A stretch of DNA of 64,000 nt from Clostridia bacterium (GTDB lineage: Bacteria > Bacillota > Clostridia > Oscillospirales > Acutalibacteraceae), in the NCBI GenBank assembly GCA_017449935.1, contig JAFSYP010000101.1, forward strand, positions 1 through 64,000. Reading direction: 5' to 3'. Each line of letters starts with the position of its first letter. Positions within the stretch are counted from its first letter, which is position 1. The notes beneath the pieces were generated by a model, which was given only the letters and a program-made list of their open reading frames with translations, did not search any database and was not told the origin of the DNA. Positions 42,781 to 51,382 of the stretch are shown piece by piece. Both the position numbers and the translations under genes were made by a program.

Positions 42781-44316
42781 ATGAAACGATTCTGTACAGT
42801 GATCCTGATCCTTTTGCTGCTCGCGTCCTGCGCTGCGCAGTCCGTACCGACGCAGGATACGACGGCTTTGTGCGAAATGTATTCCGCGGACGACGCCGAT
42901 ACGTCCGATATTGCCGTGCCATTTGAAACCGGTACGGAAACCGCCTCTGAACTGCCGACGTCGACGGAACGCGCGGTCGGCACGACCGAAAGCGCGGTCA
43001 GTAGTCCCTCGCAAAGCATGACAGACGCGAACAAATCGTCCTCCGCCGAGACGGAGAAGACGACGCAGACGACCGCCGCGCCCAGAACCACAACCGCCGC
43101 AGGAAACACACAGAAAGCTCAAACGACGACCGCGCGTCAAAGCTCGACGACGACGGTGGCTGCGGCAGCACCGGCAACGACGCAAATCGCGGCGCCCGAT
43201 CCGGTCTATTCGTCCGAGATCCGCGCCGTGTGGATCACGTTTTACGAGCTTACGATGGAAGCGCCGCACAATACGGAAGCCGACTTTCGCGCACTGACGC
43301 GGGAAATGGTGCACAACATCCGTAACGCAAAGATGAACACCGTGTTTCTGCATGTGCGCTCACATTCCGACGCGTTTTACCGCTCGAATGTCTTTCCGTT
43401 TACTTCGCGCATCTCCGGCACGGAAGGAAAAGACCCGGGCTTCGATCCGCTGGCAATATTCTGCGAGTACGCCGCGGCGTCGGGCTTGTCCGTGCACGCA
43501 TGGATCAATCCCTTCCGCATCGGCAACGCGTCCGAAATGTCGTCGAGATCCTCCAAAAACCCGGCCAAGCGCATCCTGCAGGACGGCGATCCCGACAATG
43601 ATTCGCAGGTCGTGCAGGTCGGCTCCGTGCTGTATTACGATCCCGCGTCGCCGCAGGTCCACGATCTGATCCGCGGCGGCGTGCGCGAGCTGCTCGAGAA
43701 TTATCGGATCGACGGCGTCCATATCGACGACTATTTTTATCCCGGTACCGACGCGTCCATCGACGCAAAGGAATATAACGCGTATAAAAACAGCGGCGGG
43801 ACGCTCGGCCTCGGCGATTGGCGGCGTTCGGTCGTCAGCGCGTGGGTGGCCGATCTCTACCGGACCGTGAAATCCTACGGCAGCGAAAAGATATTCAGCA
43901 TCAGTCCGGCGGTCAGCGTCGAAAGAAACCGCAGCGAGCTTTACGCGGACGTCGAGCGCTGGGGACGCTACGACGGTTACTGCGACTGGATGATCCCGCA
44001 GCTGTACGTCGGCTTCGAGCATCAGACGGTCCCCTTCCCTTCCGCGGCTGCGCAGTGGCGCGCGCTGATGCGCAATCCGAACGTCCGGCTGATTTTCGGG
44101 CTTGCGGCGTATAAATGCGGAACGCGGGACGGTTACGCGGGCTCCGGCGCGAACGAGTGGCAGAAGCACTCGGATATTTTGTCGCGCCAGCTCTCTTACG
44201 CACGGTCCGTCTCCGGCTTCGGCGGGTTTGCTCTGTTCTCCTATTCCGGCGTTTTCGGCAGAAATCTGTCGGATAATTCTAATGAAGAAATGAAATTGTT
44301 TAAAGCTATGTTATAA
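42781..44316 (+). CDS. GHL10/DUF187 family glycosyl hydrolase-like lipoprotein
   Basis: 511 aa. A lipoprotein signal with lipobox (ILLLLASC) and a Thr/Ser-rich linker to about residue 140 precede a GHL10 barrel: EIRAVWITFYEL, MNTVFLHVRSHSDAFY, GLSVHAWINPFRIG, YRIDGVHIDDYFYPG, SISPAVSVERNRSELYADV, DWMIPQLYVGFEH. Members are thought to be surface glycan hydrolases acting on peptidoglycan or other polysaccharide, with acidic residues as likely catalysts. GGAGG is six bases before ATG 42781. The next gene carries a related but degenerate barrel and an amidase, so both probably act on the cell wall. Confidence 0.85.
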   Translation: MKRFCTVILILLLLASCAAQSVPTQDTTALCEMYSADDADTSDIAVPFETGTETASELPTSTERAVGTTESAVSSPSQSMTDANKSSSAETEKTTQTTAAPRTTTAAGNTQKAQTTTARQSSTTTVAAAAPATTQIAAPDPVYSSEIRAVWITFYELTMEAPHNTEADFRALTREMVHNIRNAKMNTVFLHVRSHSDAFYRSNVFPFTSRISGTEGKDPGFDPLAIFCEYAAASGLSVHAWINPFRIGNASEMSSRSSKNPAKRILQDGDPDNDSQVVQVGSVLYYDPASPQVHDLIRGGVRELLENYRIDGVHIDDYFYPGTDASIDAKEYNAYKNSGGTLGLGDWRRSVVSAWVADLYRTVKSYGSEKIFSISPAVSVERNRSELYADVERWGRYDGYCDWMIPQLYVGFEHQTVPFPSAAAQWRALMRNPNVRLIFGLAAYKCGTRDGYAGSGANEWQKHSDILSRQLSYARSVSGFGGFALFSYSGVFGRNLSDNSNEEMKLFKAML

Positions 44317-44368
44317 TAGTATAAATTTCGTCGTGCATATCATCATTTTTTGAGGAAAGGATCGAATC

Positions 44369-47362
44369 ATGCTAAAGAAAAAAACCATGATAGCCGCGCT
44401 GGTCGTCGTGCTGACGGCCGTGTGTGTGCTCAGCGGCGTTTTGATCAGCGGACGATACCAGAAGCCTCAGTCAGAAGCGGAAGAGACGACCGAGGCGCAG
44501 GTCGACGCGGTCGCGCTGCCGCTTGCCTCCGGCAAAAAAGCGACCGTTCCGAAGGCGGTCCGCGGCACAAAGGCGTTTATTTCAGAGGAATCTTTTAAAA
44601 AATCGTCTCCCGACGCCGTCATGCAGAAGATCGCGCAGTGCGGATTCAACGCCGTACTGTTTCAGCGCGAGCGCAGCAATACCGCATTCCCGCCGAACGA
44701 GGGCGTCTCGGCGCTGAAGGAATACGTCGCGGCCGCGCGCAAGACCGGACTGTATACCGCCGTTTCCGTCTCGGGCGAAGCGGCGCAGCCGATCGCGGAC
44801 TTTGCCGCCTCCAGCGGCGCGGACTGCCTTGTGCTGTCCGACACGTTCGCGTCTTCCGGCTCGATGGACTATGACGCGCTCTCCAAAAAGATCAGCGAGC
44901 TGGAGACAGCCGTCCGCCCGTCGCAGGTCAGTCTGCTGCTGTGGCAGCTCCCCTATAACGCAAGGCGCTCCGCCGAAAATGCCGGCTTCCTCGCCGCTTT
45001 TTCCAAAGCGATCGGCGAGAGCGGCTGTACGGGCGTGTACACGTATTCCGACGCGGCGAACGATTCGTTTGTCAACGACGCCGACGGCTGGATTACCTAC
45101 TGCGCGGACAAGCCGCTCTGGTTCTCGCTGACCGATACGTTCGCGCCGAAGGAAAAAGGCTTTTTACACATGGAAAACGCGCTGCGTCAGACGTCCATGC
45201 TGCTGCCGCTGGGCACGGACGACTCGCCTGTTTCATTCATCTTCGGCGCGTATGCCGATTTCGCGGACGACGCGGAATGCTGCAAGATCGTCAAGAGCAG
45301 CATGACGGACGGCGTCATACCGGAAAGCTATCTCAAGACGTTCAAGATCACCAATTACAATTCGACGACGATCTCGACGACCGAATCCAAGATCAATTTC
45401 ATCGGCGAATGCAATCCGACGTATACGCTCCAGTGCAACGGCGCCGTCATTCCCGTCTCGGACGAGGGGTATTTCTCCTGTGAATACACGCTGAAGGTCG
45501 GCTCGAATACGTTCAACTTCACCTGCAACGGCAAATCCTATCCGTATACCGTCCAGTATACGTTGGACCTGATCCGCAGCATCACGCCTTCGGGGAATCT
45601 GAATTCGCCCGGCGGCAGCACAGTGGATATCTACGTCGTCGCGCACCGCGGCGCTTCGGTCTATGCGACGCTCGGCGGCGCCAGGATCCCGCTCACGGCG
45701 ACCGGCGCGCTGACTTCCGGCGCGGACGGCGGGCACATCGACATGAACTCCGATTACGTGACGTTTACCGGCAAATACACGCTGCCGGCAAGCCAGTCGT
45801 CCACGGTTTCCGTCGGCACGATCCAGGCCTTTGCGAGCTATCAGGGCATGTCGGATTCGATCACGGGCGCGCGTGTTTCCGTCACGGCGCAGCAGAAGGT
45901 CGAAGCGCTGCCGGTGGTAGACACGACGCCGCAGCCGACGCAGGTCACAACGACGACCACGACCACAACGAAGGCGGCGCCGACGACGTCGGAAACAACC
46001 GCGGACCCCGACGCGACGGATGATTTGGATCTGTCCGAATCCGGCTCCGAGAGCGAGGGGAAATCCACGACAGGCGCGTCCTCCACAACGTCGACGACAA
46101 CGACCTCTGCCACGCAATCCACCACGCAGACGAACCTCGGCCCGGTCATCACGCCGTATTCATATCAGGGCCTGCCCGGCACGAAACGCATGTGTAAGGT
46201 CACGACGTACTATACGGAGACGATGCCGCTTTCGCCGCTGAACGATCTGTCCGATCCGCTGTCGACGCCGCTGCTTATCGGCACATTCGATTTCATCACG
46301 GGCGAAAGCAGCTTCGATACGCACACCTACTACAACCTCGGCTCCGGCAAACGCGTCTACCGCAAGGACGTCGAAGTCATTGAAAAGGCGTATGCGATGC
46401 CCGCAAACACGCTGACGGTCGTCAACTCCGGAACGTACTCCGGCAAGACGAGCATCAACCTGCACACCAAATGGAAGGTTCCGTTCAACGTCATTCTGAA
46501 CGGTCAGAAATACATCAACGACGCGCACAACAACCGCGAATTCGCCGTCTCTTCGCTGAACGCGCGCAGCCTCGATCTCACGTTCTGCTATACGGCCAAA
46601 GCCGTCGGCACGCCGAACGTCTCCTCGAGCGGCATCATCAGCGGCTGCGAATGGGTCCAGTCCGACTCGCAGACCTGCACGCTGCGGCTGTATCTGCGCT
46701 CCGCTTCCCGTTTTTACGGTTATTCCGTCAGCTATAATTCGGACGACACGCTGAACATTTCCGTCAAAGAAAAGGGCGGCGACTCCATATCCGGTAAAAC
46801 GATCATGCTCGATCCCGGACACGGCGGCCCCGATCCGGGCGCGACCTGCGCCGTAAACAGCGGTACATACTGCGAGTCCAAGATCGCGCTTGCGATCGCC
46901 GAGAAAACAAGATCGAAGCTCCAGTCCATGGGCGCTTCCGTCATCATGACGCGCACATCCGAGATCGATCTGACGATGGATTCAAGAAAACGCATGGCGC
47001 GGCAAAGCTTCCCGGACGCCTTTGTCGCCATCCATCTCGACGCCGCCGGCAGCTCCAGCGCGGCCGGCACGACCGCTTTCTATTACAGACCGTATTCCTA
47101 TGCGCTCGCGAAGAGCATCCATTCCCAGCTTGTCTCCGCCTACAATCAGAGTATATACGGCGCATACCGAAGCACGACCGACCGCGGGACCATCTTCTTC
47201 CCGTTCAGCGTCACACGGATCGAGGAGTGTCCGTCCGTACTGATCGAATGCGGATTCGTTTCCAACCTGGAGGAATGCAGAATTTTGCAGACGCCGAAGC
47301 ATCAGGAAACGATTGCGCAGGCGATCGCAAACGGTATCCGGGACTTCTTTGCGAATAACTGA
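44369..47362 (+). CDS. Large secreted N-acetylmuramoyl-L-alanine amidase with N-terminal barrel-like domain
   Basis: 997 aa. A membrane anchor or signal (MIAALVVVLTAVCVLSGVLI) precedes an N-terminal ~290-residue region with a GHL10-like beta/alpha rhythm (MQKIAQCGFNAVLFQRERSN, TGLYTAVSVSG). Ig-like beta domains (about 320-515), Thr-rich linkers (about 525-585) and a beta-rich domain follow. The C-terminal Amidase_3 (about 805-997) has its residues intact: LDPGHGGPDPG, CESKIALAIA, VAIHLDA and LIECGFVSN. It should cut MurNAc-L-Ala bonds in peptidoglycan. AGGAAAGGA lies before the ATG. The amidase call is firm; the N-terminal domain call is tentative. Confidence 0.85.
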   Translation: MLKKKTMIAALVVVLTAVCVLSGVLISGRYQKPQSEAEETTEAQVDAVALPLASGKKATVPKAVRGTKAFISEESFKKSSPDAVMQKIAQCGFNAVLFQRERSNTAFPPNEGVSALKEYVAAARKTGLYTAVSVSGEAAQPIADFAASSGADCLVLSDTFASSGSMDYDALSKKISELETAVRPSQVSLLLWQLPYNARRSAENAGFLAAFSKAIGESGCTGVYTYSDAANDSFVNDADGWITYCADKPLWFSLTDTFAPKEKGFLHMENALRQTSMLLPLGTDDSPVSFIFGAYADFADDAECCKIVKSSMTDGVIPESYLKTFKITNYNSTTISTTESKINFIGECNPTYTLQCNGAVIPVSDEGYFSCEYTLKVGSNTFNFTCNGKSYPYTVQYTLDLIRSITPSGNLNSPGGSTVDIYVVAHRGASVYATLGGARIPLTATGALTSGADGGHIDMNSDYVTFTGKYTLPASQSSTVSVGTIQAFASYQGMSDSITGARVSVTAQQKVEALPVVDTTPQPTQVTTTTTTTTKAAPTTSETTADPDATDDLDLSESGSESEGKSTTGASSTTSTTTTSATQSTTQTNLGPVITPYSYQGLPGTKRMCKVTTYYTETMPLSPLNDLSDPLSTPLLIGTFDFITGESSFDTHTYYNLGSGKRVYRKDVEVIEKAYAMPANTLTVVNSGTYSGKTSINLHTKWKVPFNVILNGQKYINDAHNNREFAVSSLNARSLDLTFCYTAKAVGTPNVSSSGIISGCEWVQSDSQTCTLRLYLRSASRFYGYSVSYNSDDTLNISVKEKGGDSISGKTIMLDPGHGGPDPGATCAVNSGTYCESKIALAIAEKTRSKLQSMGASVIMTRTSEIDLTMDSRKRMARQSFPDAFVAIHLDAAGSSSAAGTTAFYYRPYSYALAKSIHSQLVSAYNQSIYGAYRSTTDRGTIFFPFSVTRIEECPSVLIECGFVSNLEECRILQTPKHQETIAQAIANGIRDFFANN

Positions 47363-47744
47363 CCGCTTCATTAATCCACGCACAGAAGAAATCGGCGGGA
47401 ATGCACAGCGCGAACCACAGCGCCGTAAACAGCGGACAGACCTGCCCGTTCCAGTGATACGGCAGCGACGAATAATCCCAAACGTGCATCCCCAGCCGAC
47501 AGTTCACCAGCGTTCCGACCGCATATTCAAGCACGGTGATGCATACGCAGCCGGCCAGACAGCGAACCAGCCGTCCGGCCGGCTTTGCTGTCGTATAGAT
47601 CCGGAACACCATCGTCATGGCAAGCCCGCCCGTGAGCATCATCGTCCAGTGCGTGTACCCGCGAAAGCAAATCTCCAGCACGCTGTACGCCGTCATTCCG
47701 AACCAGAACGCAAAGATATATCCGGCCGATTTATCCACATCCAT
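47211..47744 (-). CDS. ABC-transporter type IV-like (CmpB/DUF1113) membrane protein
   Basis: About 177 aa. Residues 1-130 hold four transmembrane segments and the family signature LEYAVGTLVNCRLGMHVWDYSSLPYHWNGQVCPLFTALWF. The C-terminal ~50 residues (SYSQRSPGYRLRSPAQSF...) are basic and fall on the strand opposite the end of the amidase gene, a 152-base tail-to-tail overlap. This extension has no family support and probably results from loss of a stop. Function of the family is unknown. The start is either ATG 47744 or GTG 47738; a GGGTGATGG-like site overlaps. Confidence 0.68.
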   Translation of the reverse strand: MDVDKSAGYIFAFWFGMTAYSVLEICFRGYTHWTMMLTGGLAMTMVFRIYTTAKPAGRLVRCLAGCVCITVLEYAVGTLVNCRLGMHVWDYSSLPYHWNGQVCPLFTALWFALCIPADFFCAWINEAVSYSQRSPGYRLRSPAQSFPDASASAKFCIPPGWKRIRIRSVRTDTPRSV

Positions 47745-47814
47745 CACCCGAATTTATTGTTTGCAGATCGCGCGGTTTTATCATGCCGGCTAAAAATGCG
47801 TCACAATACAAGGG

Positions 47815-47842
47815 TATCAAATTTGTAACAATTTATTTGATA
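47815..47842. repeat. Nested inverted repeat upstream of the rfb promoter (candidate operator)
   Basis: TATCAAAT (47815-47822) and ATTTGATA (47835-47842) are exact complements around a 12-base centre that itself contains the palindrome TTGTAACAA. It ends three bases before the -35 of the rfb promoter, a position suited to an activator or repressor. Confidence 0.45.
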
Positions 47843-47844
47843 AT

Positions 47845-47873
47845 TTGACAGGAACCAGCAAATATGGTAAAAT
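47845..47873 (+). promoter_or_regulatory. Sigma-A promoter of the rfbACD operon
   Basis: Perfect TTGACA (47845-47850), 17 bases, TAAAAT (47868-47873); about 70 bases of leader precede the GTG start. Confidence 0.88.
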
Positions 47874-47950
47874 CGAAAACGTATGAATGCAAATATTGAC
47901 AGAGTGATGCATACAGTTTACAGAAAAACAGATTCAAGGGGTGTCCTGTT

Positions 47951-48901
47951 GTGAAAGGTATCATACTCGCAGGCGGTTCCGGTACGCGGCTGTATCCGTT
48001 GACCATGGTCACCAGCAAGCAGCTGCTGCCCGTCTATGACAAACCGATGATCTACTATCCGCTGTCGACGCTGATGCTGGCAGGGATTCGCGATATTCTG
48101 ATTATCTCCACGCCCGAAGATACGCCGAAATTTGAAGCGCTTCTCGGCACGGGCCTCCAGCTCGGACTCAGGCTCAAGTACGCGGTGCAGGAAAAGCCGG
48201 AAGGCTTGGCGCAGGCTTTCATCATCGGCGAAGACTTTATCGGCGACGACCGCGTGGCCATGGTGCTGGGCGACAATATCTTTTACGGAAACGGCCTGGG
48301 CCATATGCTGCGCACCGCCGTGAAAAACGAGCACCGCGCCACGATCTTCGGCTATTACGTCGACAATCCGGAATCCTTCGGCGTCGTGGAATTCAACGCG
48401 AGCGGCATACCCGTTTCCATTGAGGAAAAGCCGAAGGAACCCAAATCCAACTATGCCGTGACCGGCCTGTACTTTTACGACAACCGCGTCGTGCAGTACG
48501 CCAAATCCCTGACGCCGTCCGCGCGCGGAGAGCTGGAGATCACGGACATCAACCGCATCTACCTCGAAAACGGCGAGCTGGACGTGCAGCTGATGGGACG
48601 AGGCTTTGCGTGGCTGGACACCGGCACGGTCGAAAATCTGATGAACGCCGCGCAGTTCGTGCGCACAATCGAAACGCTTCAGGGCATCAAGATCTCCGCG
48701 CCGGAGGAGATTGCCTACAACATGCGCTGGATCTCCAAGCGCAGGCTTTTGGCGTCGGCCGAAAAGTACGGAAAATCCTCCTACGGTCAGCATCTGTACC
48801 GCGTCGCGGAGGGCAAGATCCTGTATTCCACGTCTCCCGGAAAACGCCCGCGCTGGGGCCGTGAGGACGACAGTCAGGCGGAGATCTATTCTCAGCCGTA
48901 A
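47951..48901 (+). CDS. rfbA: Glucose-1-phosphate thymidylyltransferase
   Basis: 316 aa nucleotidyltransferase making dTDP-glucose from dTTP and glucose-1-phosphate, the first step to dTDP-L-rhamnose. Motifs: [14 protein letters not shown] (nucleotide loop), [34 protein letters not shown] (metal Asp), VEFN and EEKP. The usual length is about 290; the last 25 residues ([17 protein letters not shown]...) are an extra hydrophilic tail. The start is GTG 47951 with AAGGGGTG upstream. First gene of the rfb operon. Confidence 0.95.
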   Translation: MKGIILAGGSGTRLYPLTMVTSKQLLPVYDKPMIYYPLSTLMLAGIRDILIISTPEDTPKFEALLGTGLQLGLRLKYAVQEKPEGLAQAFIIGEDFIGDDRVAMVLGDNIFYGNGLGHMLRTAVKNEHRATIFGYYVDNPESFGVVEFNASGIPVSIEEKPKEPKSNYAVTGLYFYDNRVVQYAKSLTPSARGELEITDINRIYLENGELDVQLMGRGFAWLDTGTVENLMNAAQFVRTIETLQGIKISAPEEIAYNMRWISKRRLLASAEKYGKSSYGQHLYRVAEGKILYSTSPGKRPRWGREDDSQAEIYSQP

Positions 48902-48950
48902 CACACGCGCCGCCGTCAGAGCTGCGCCGTCATAAGGAGAACATATATCC

Positions 48951-49505
48951 ATGAAAAAGATCGAAACCGCGCTTTCCGGCTGCTATGTGATCGAGCCGCA
49001 GGTCTTCGGCGATGCGCGCGGATGGTTTTACGAGTCTTACTCGAAGGCGCGCTTTTCCGAAATCGGTATAGATACGGTATTCGTTCAGGATAACCGGTCC
49101 TTTTCCGCACAGAAGGGCACGCTGCGCGGATTGCACTGTCAGACGGACCCGCACGCACAGACCAAGCTGATCTGCTGCACGCGCGGCAGTCTCTTAGACG
49201 TTGTGGTCGACGTTCGCGAGGGCTCGCCAAGCTTCATGCAGCATATCCGTATCGAATTGAGCGCTGAAAACAAACGGATGCTCTATATTCCGAAGGGCTT
49301 TCTGCACGGCTTTCTGACGCTGACCGACGACGTTGAGGTGTTCTACAAGGTTGACGATTTCTACTATCCGGAAAACGACCGCAGCGTGCGGTACTGCGAT
49401 CCGGCGTTCAGCATCGAATGGGGCGTCGCCTCCCCTGTTCTTTCCGTTAAGGACAGCACGAACGCTTTGTTCTCCGAGTCCGATATTCATTTTACCTGGG
49501 AGTGA
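48951..49505 (+). CDS. rfbC: dTDP-4-dehydrorhamnose 3,5-epimerase
   Basis: 184 aa cupin-fold epimerase: GCYVIEPQVFGDARGWFYESY, VQDNRSFSAQKGTLRGLHCQ (catalytic His), GSLLDVVVDVREGSPSF, LYIPKGFLHGFLTL, and FYKVDDFYYPENDRSVRYCDP. It converts dTDP-4-dehydro-6-deoxyglucose to the L-rhamno form. AAGGAG is about ten bases before the ATG. The gene lies between rfbA and rfbD. Confidence 0.96.
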   Translation: MKKIETALSGCYVIEPQVFGDARGWFYESYSKARFSEIGIDTVFVQDNRSFSAQKGTLRGLHCQTDPHAQTKLICCTRGSLLDVVVDVREGSPSFMQHIRIELSAENKRMLYIPKGFLHGFLTLTDDVEVFYKVDDFYYPENDRSVRYCDPAFSIEWGVASPVLSVKDSTNALFSESDIHFTWE

Positions 49506-49510
49506 ATCGT

Positions 49511-50353
49511 ATGGAGCGTGTTCTGGTGACCGGCGCGAACGGTCAGCTCGGATACGACGTCGTTCTTCGTCTGCGTGCGCTCGGATACGACGTATACGCG
49601 GCGGATATGCCGGAAATGGACGTCACGTCTTCCGACGCGGTCCGGTCTGTCTTTGACGAATTCCGGCCCGAAGCCGTCATCCACTGCGCTGCCTATACCG
49701 CTGTGGACAAAGCGGAGAGCGAGCCGGTCGCCTGCGCGAGGATCAACGTCGACGGCACGCGCAACGTCGCCGAGGCCGCGCAGCGCGCCGGCGCGAAGAT
49801 GATCTACATCAGCACGGATTACGTTTACGCCGGCTCCGGCTGCTGCCCGATGTGCGAGGACGCGCCGAAGGCGCCCTGCAACGTCTACGGCCGCACGAAG
49901 TTCGACGGCGAACAAGCGGCGAAGGCTTGTTCTCGACTGTTTATCGTGCGTACCTCCTGGGTGTTCGGACGGCACGGCGGCAATTTTGTCAAAACGATGC
50001 TGCGCCTTGCCGAGGGCCGCGATACGCTTCAGGTCGTCTGCGACCAGATCGGCTCCCCGACGTTCACCGAGGATCTTGCCGCGCTGCTGTGCGAGATGCT
50101 CCGTACCGAAAAATACGGCGTATACAACGCGTCGAACGACGGCTTCTGCTCTTGGCATACGTTCGCCGAAACAATCTTTCAGCTTGCCGGAAAGAAGGTC
50201 TGCGTTCAGCCGGTCAAATCGTGCGACTATGCCTGCGCGGCGGTTCGACCGCTCAACTCGAGACTTTCCAAGCAGTCACTGATCGTCGCCGGTTTTTCCG
50301 TGCTGCCGCATTGGAAGGACGCGTTGGCGCGGTTCCTGCATTCCGAAATATAA
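49511..50353 (+). CDS. rfbD: dTDP-4-dehydrorhamnose reductase
   Basis: 280 aa extended SDR. Nucleotide-binding TGANGQLGYDV, AAYTAVDKAE, STDYVYAG, catalytic YGRTKFDGE (Tyr-x3-Lys), RTSWVFG and DQIGSPTF. It reduces the RfbC product to dTDP-L-rhamnose. The ATG at 49511 is used because GGGAG ends eight bases upstream; GTG 49502 lies inside the end of rfbC. A terminator follows. No rfbB dehydratase gene is present in this operon. Confidence 0.95.
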   Translation: MERVLVTGANGQLGYDVVLRLRALGYDVYAADMPEMDVTSSDAVRSVFDEFRPEAVIHCAAYTAVDKAESEPVACARINVDGTRNVAEAAQRAGAKMIYISTDYVYAGSGCCPMCEDAPKAPCNVYGRTKFDGEQAAKACSRLFIVRTSWVFGRHGGNFVKTMLRLAEGRDTLQVVCDQIGSPTFTEDLAALLCEMLRTEKYGVYNASNDGFCSWHTFAETIFQLAGKKVCVQPVKSCDYACAAVRPLNSRLSKQSLIVAGFSVLPHWKDALARFLHSEI

Positions 50354-50366
50354 TATTGTAATGCTC

Positions 50367-50395
50367 TGCAGTTCGGTCGTCCGGACTGCATTTTT
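50367..50395 (+). terminator. Rho-independent terminator of the rfbACD operon
   Basis: A 10-bp stem TGCAGTTCGG/CCGGACTGCA (50367-50376, 50381-50390) with one T-G wobble and loop TCGT, followed by TTTTT (50391-50395). Confidence 0.9.
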
Positions 50396-50484
50396 CCGTG
50401 ATGAACCTTTTTTCGGTCTATTGCGTACGGTCGGCCGCATATACATGGGTGAAACCTATCGAATGCTCCGGGAGTGACCGCCGT

Positions 50485-50745
50485 ATGAATCTGATGCAAT
50501 CCGCGTTTCTTCTTTCCGCGCCGACGCAGGAGCTTCTGGCCATGCTGTTCCGCCAGTCCAAAATCACCGGCAGCGTACAGATCAATTTTGTCGCCGCAAA
50601 GCTGGATCTGTCCCACGCCGAAGCCGTGCAAACGATACGACGTTTGCAGGAGCTGGGGCTTGTAACGTATGAAAAGTACGGAAAGATCTCCCTGACCGAC
50701 AGCGGCAGGGCCTACGGCAGTCAGCTTGTGAAAACGGTCGGATAA
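50485..50745 (+). CDS. Small winged helix-turn-helix protein
   Basis: About 86 aa. SAPTQELLAMLFRQSKITGSVQINFVAAKLDLSHAEAVQTIRRLQELGLVTYEKYGKISLTDSGRAYG reads as a single winged-helix domain like the DNA-binding half of DtxR/MntR or MarR regulators, without a metal-binding or dimerisation domain. GGGAGTGA ends seven bases before ATG 50485; the longer frame from 50398 starts in the terminator tail and is rejected. Target unknown; it lies between the rfb operon and the carD-like gene. Confidence 0.65.
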   Translation: MNLMQSAFLLSAPTQELLAMLFRQSKITGSVQINFVAAKLDLSHAEAVQTIRRLQELGLVTYEKYGKISLTDSGRAYGSQLVKTVG

Positions 50746-50773
50746 AAAACTTGCGCGAAATGCAAAAAAACCT

Positions 50774-50802
50774 TTGAAAATTGTTCTGTTTTCTGTTATA
50801 AT
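50774..50802 (+). promoter_or_regulatory. Sigma-A promoter of the carD-like gene
   Basis: TTGAAA (50774-50779), 17 bases, perfect TATAAT (50797-50802), 33 bases before the ATG. Confidence 0.85.
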
Positions 50803-50835
50803 AGAAGCATCAATCCGACAAAAGGGGCGTCGGTC

Positions 50836-51360
50836 ATGCTTCAAAAGTATCAAAAAGGCGAATATGTCTGCTACGGCGTCAACGGCGTTTGTCTGATCGA
50901 CGACGTTTGCGAAATGACGGTTGCGAAAAAACGCGAATGGTTTTACATTCTGCGGCCGATCACCGATCGGAGCTCGACTTTTTTTATTCCTGTCGCGAAT
51001 GATGCGCTGACGGGCAAGCTGCGCGCTGTGCTCAGCCGCGAGGAGATCGACGAACTGATCGACTCCGTTCACGGCGACACGGATCTCTGGATCGAAGACA
51101 GAAAAGAACGGATGGAGCATTTCCGCTCTATGCTGCGTGAATGCGATCCGCGCGGACTGCTGCGGATGGCTGCGATGCTGTACTACAAAAAGCAGGAGTT
51201 GTCCGCCGAGGGCAAAAAGCTCTCCCCTTCCGACATCAGCGTCCTCAAGCAGGCGATCAGTCTGACGGATAATGAGTATGCCTTCGCGCTGCAGCTTTCT
51301 CCCGACGAGATTGGGCATTATATCCGCACAAGAGTCGGGATCGCCGATCCGGTCAATTGA
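50836..51360 (+). CDS. CarD/CdnL family transcriptional regulator
   Basis: 174 aa. The N-terminal Tudor-like RNA-polymerase interaction domain (YQKGEYVCYGVNGVCLIDDV, FYILRPI, STFFIPV) is followed by an alpha-helical C-terminal domain, the CarD layout. CarD proteins bind the beta subunit of RNA polymerase and stabilise open complexes, mainly at rRNA and housekeeping promoters. Strong own promoter. An acyltransferase gene follows after 22 bases. Confidence 0.85.
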   Translation: MLQKYQKGEYVCYGVNGVCLIDDVCEMTVAKKREWFYILRPITDRSSTFFIPVANDALTGKLRAVLSREEIDELIDSVHGDTDLWIEDRKERMEHFRSMLRECDPRGLLRMAAMLYYKKQELSAEGKKLSPSDISVLKQAISLTDNEYAFALQLSPDEIGHYIRTRVGIADPVN

Positions 51361-51382
51361 ATAAGCGAAAGGATGTAATCTT

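Noticed and set aside
50398-50484. Longer start for the small winged-helix protein
   Set aside because: The upstream codons begin within the rfb terminator tail and lack a ribosome binding site; GGGAGTGA fits ATG 50485.
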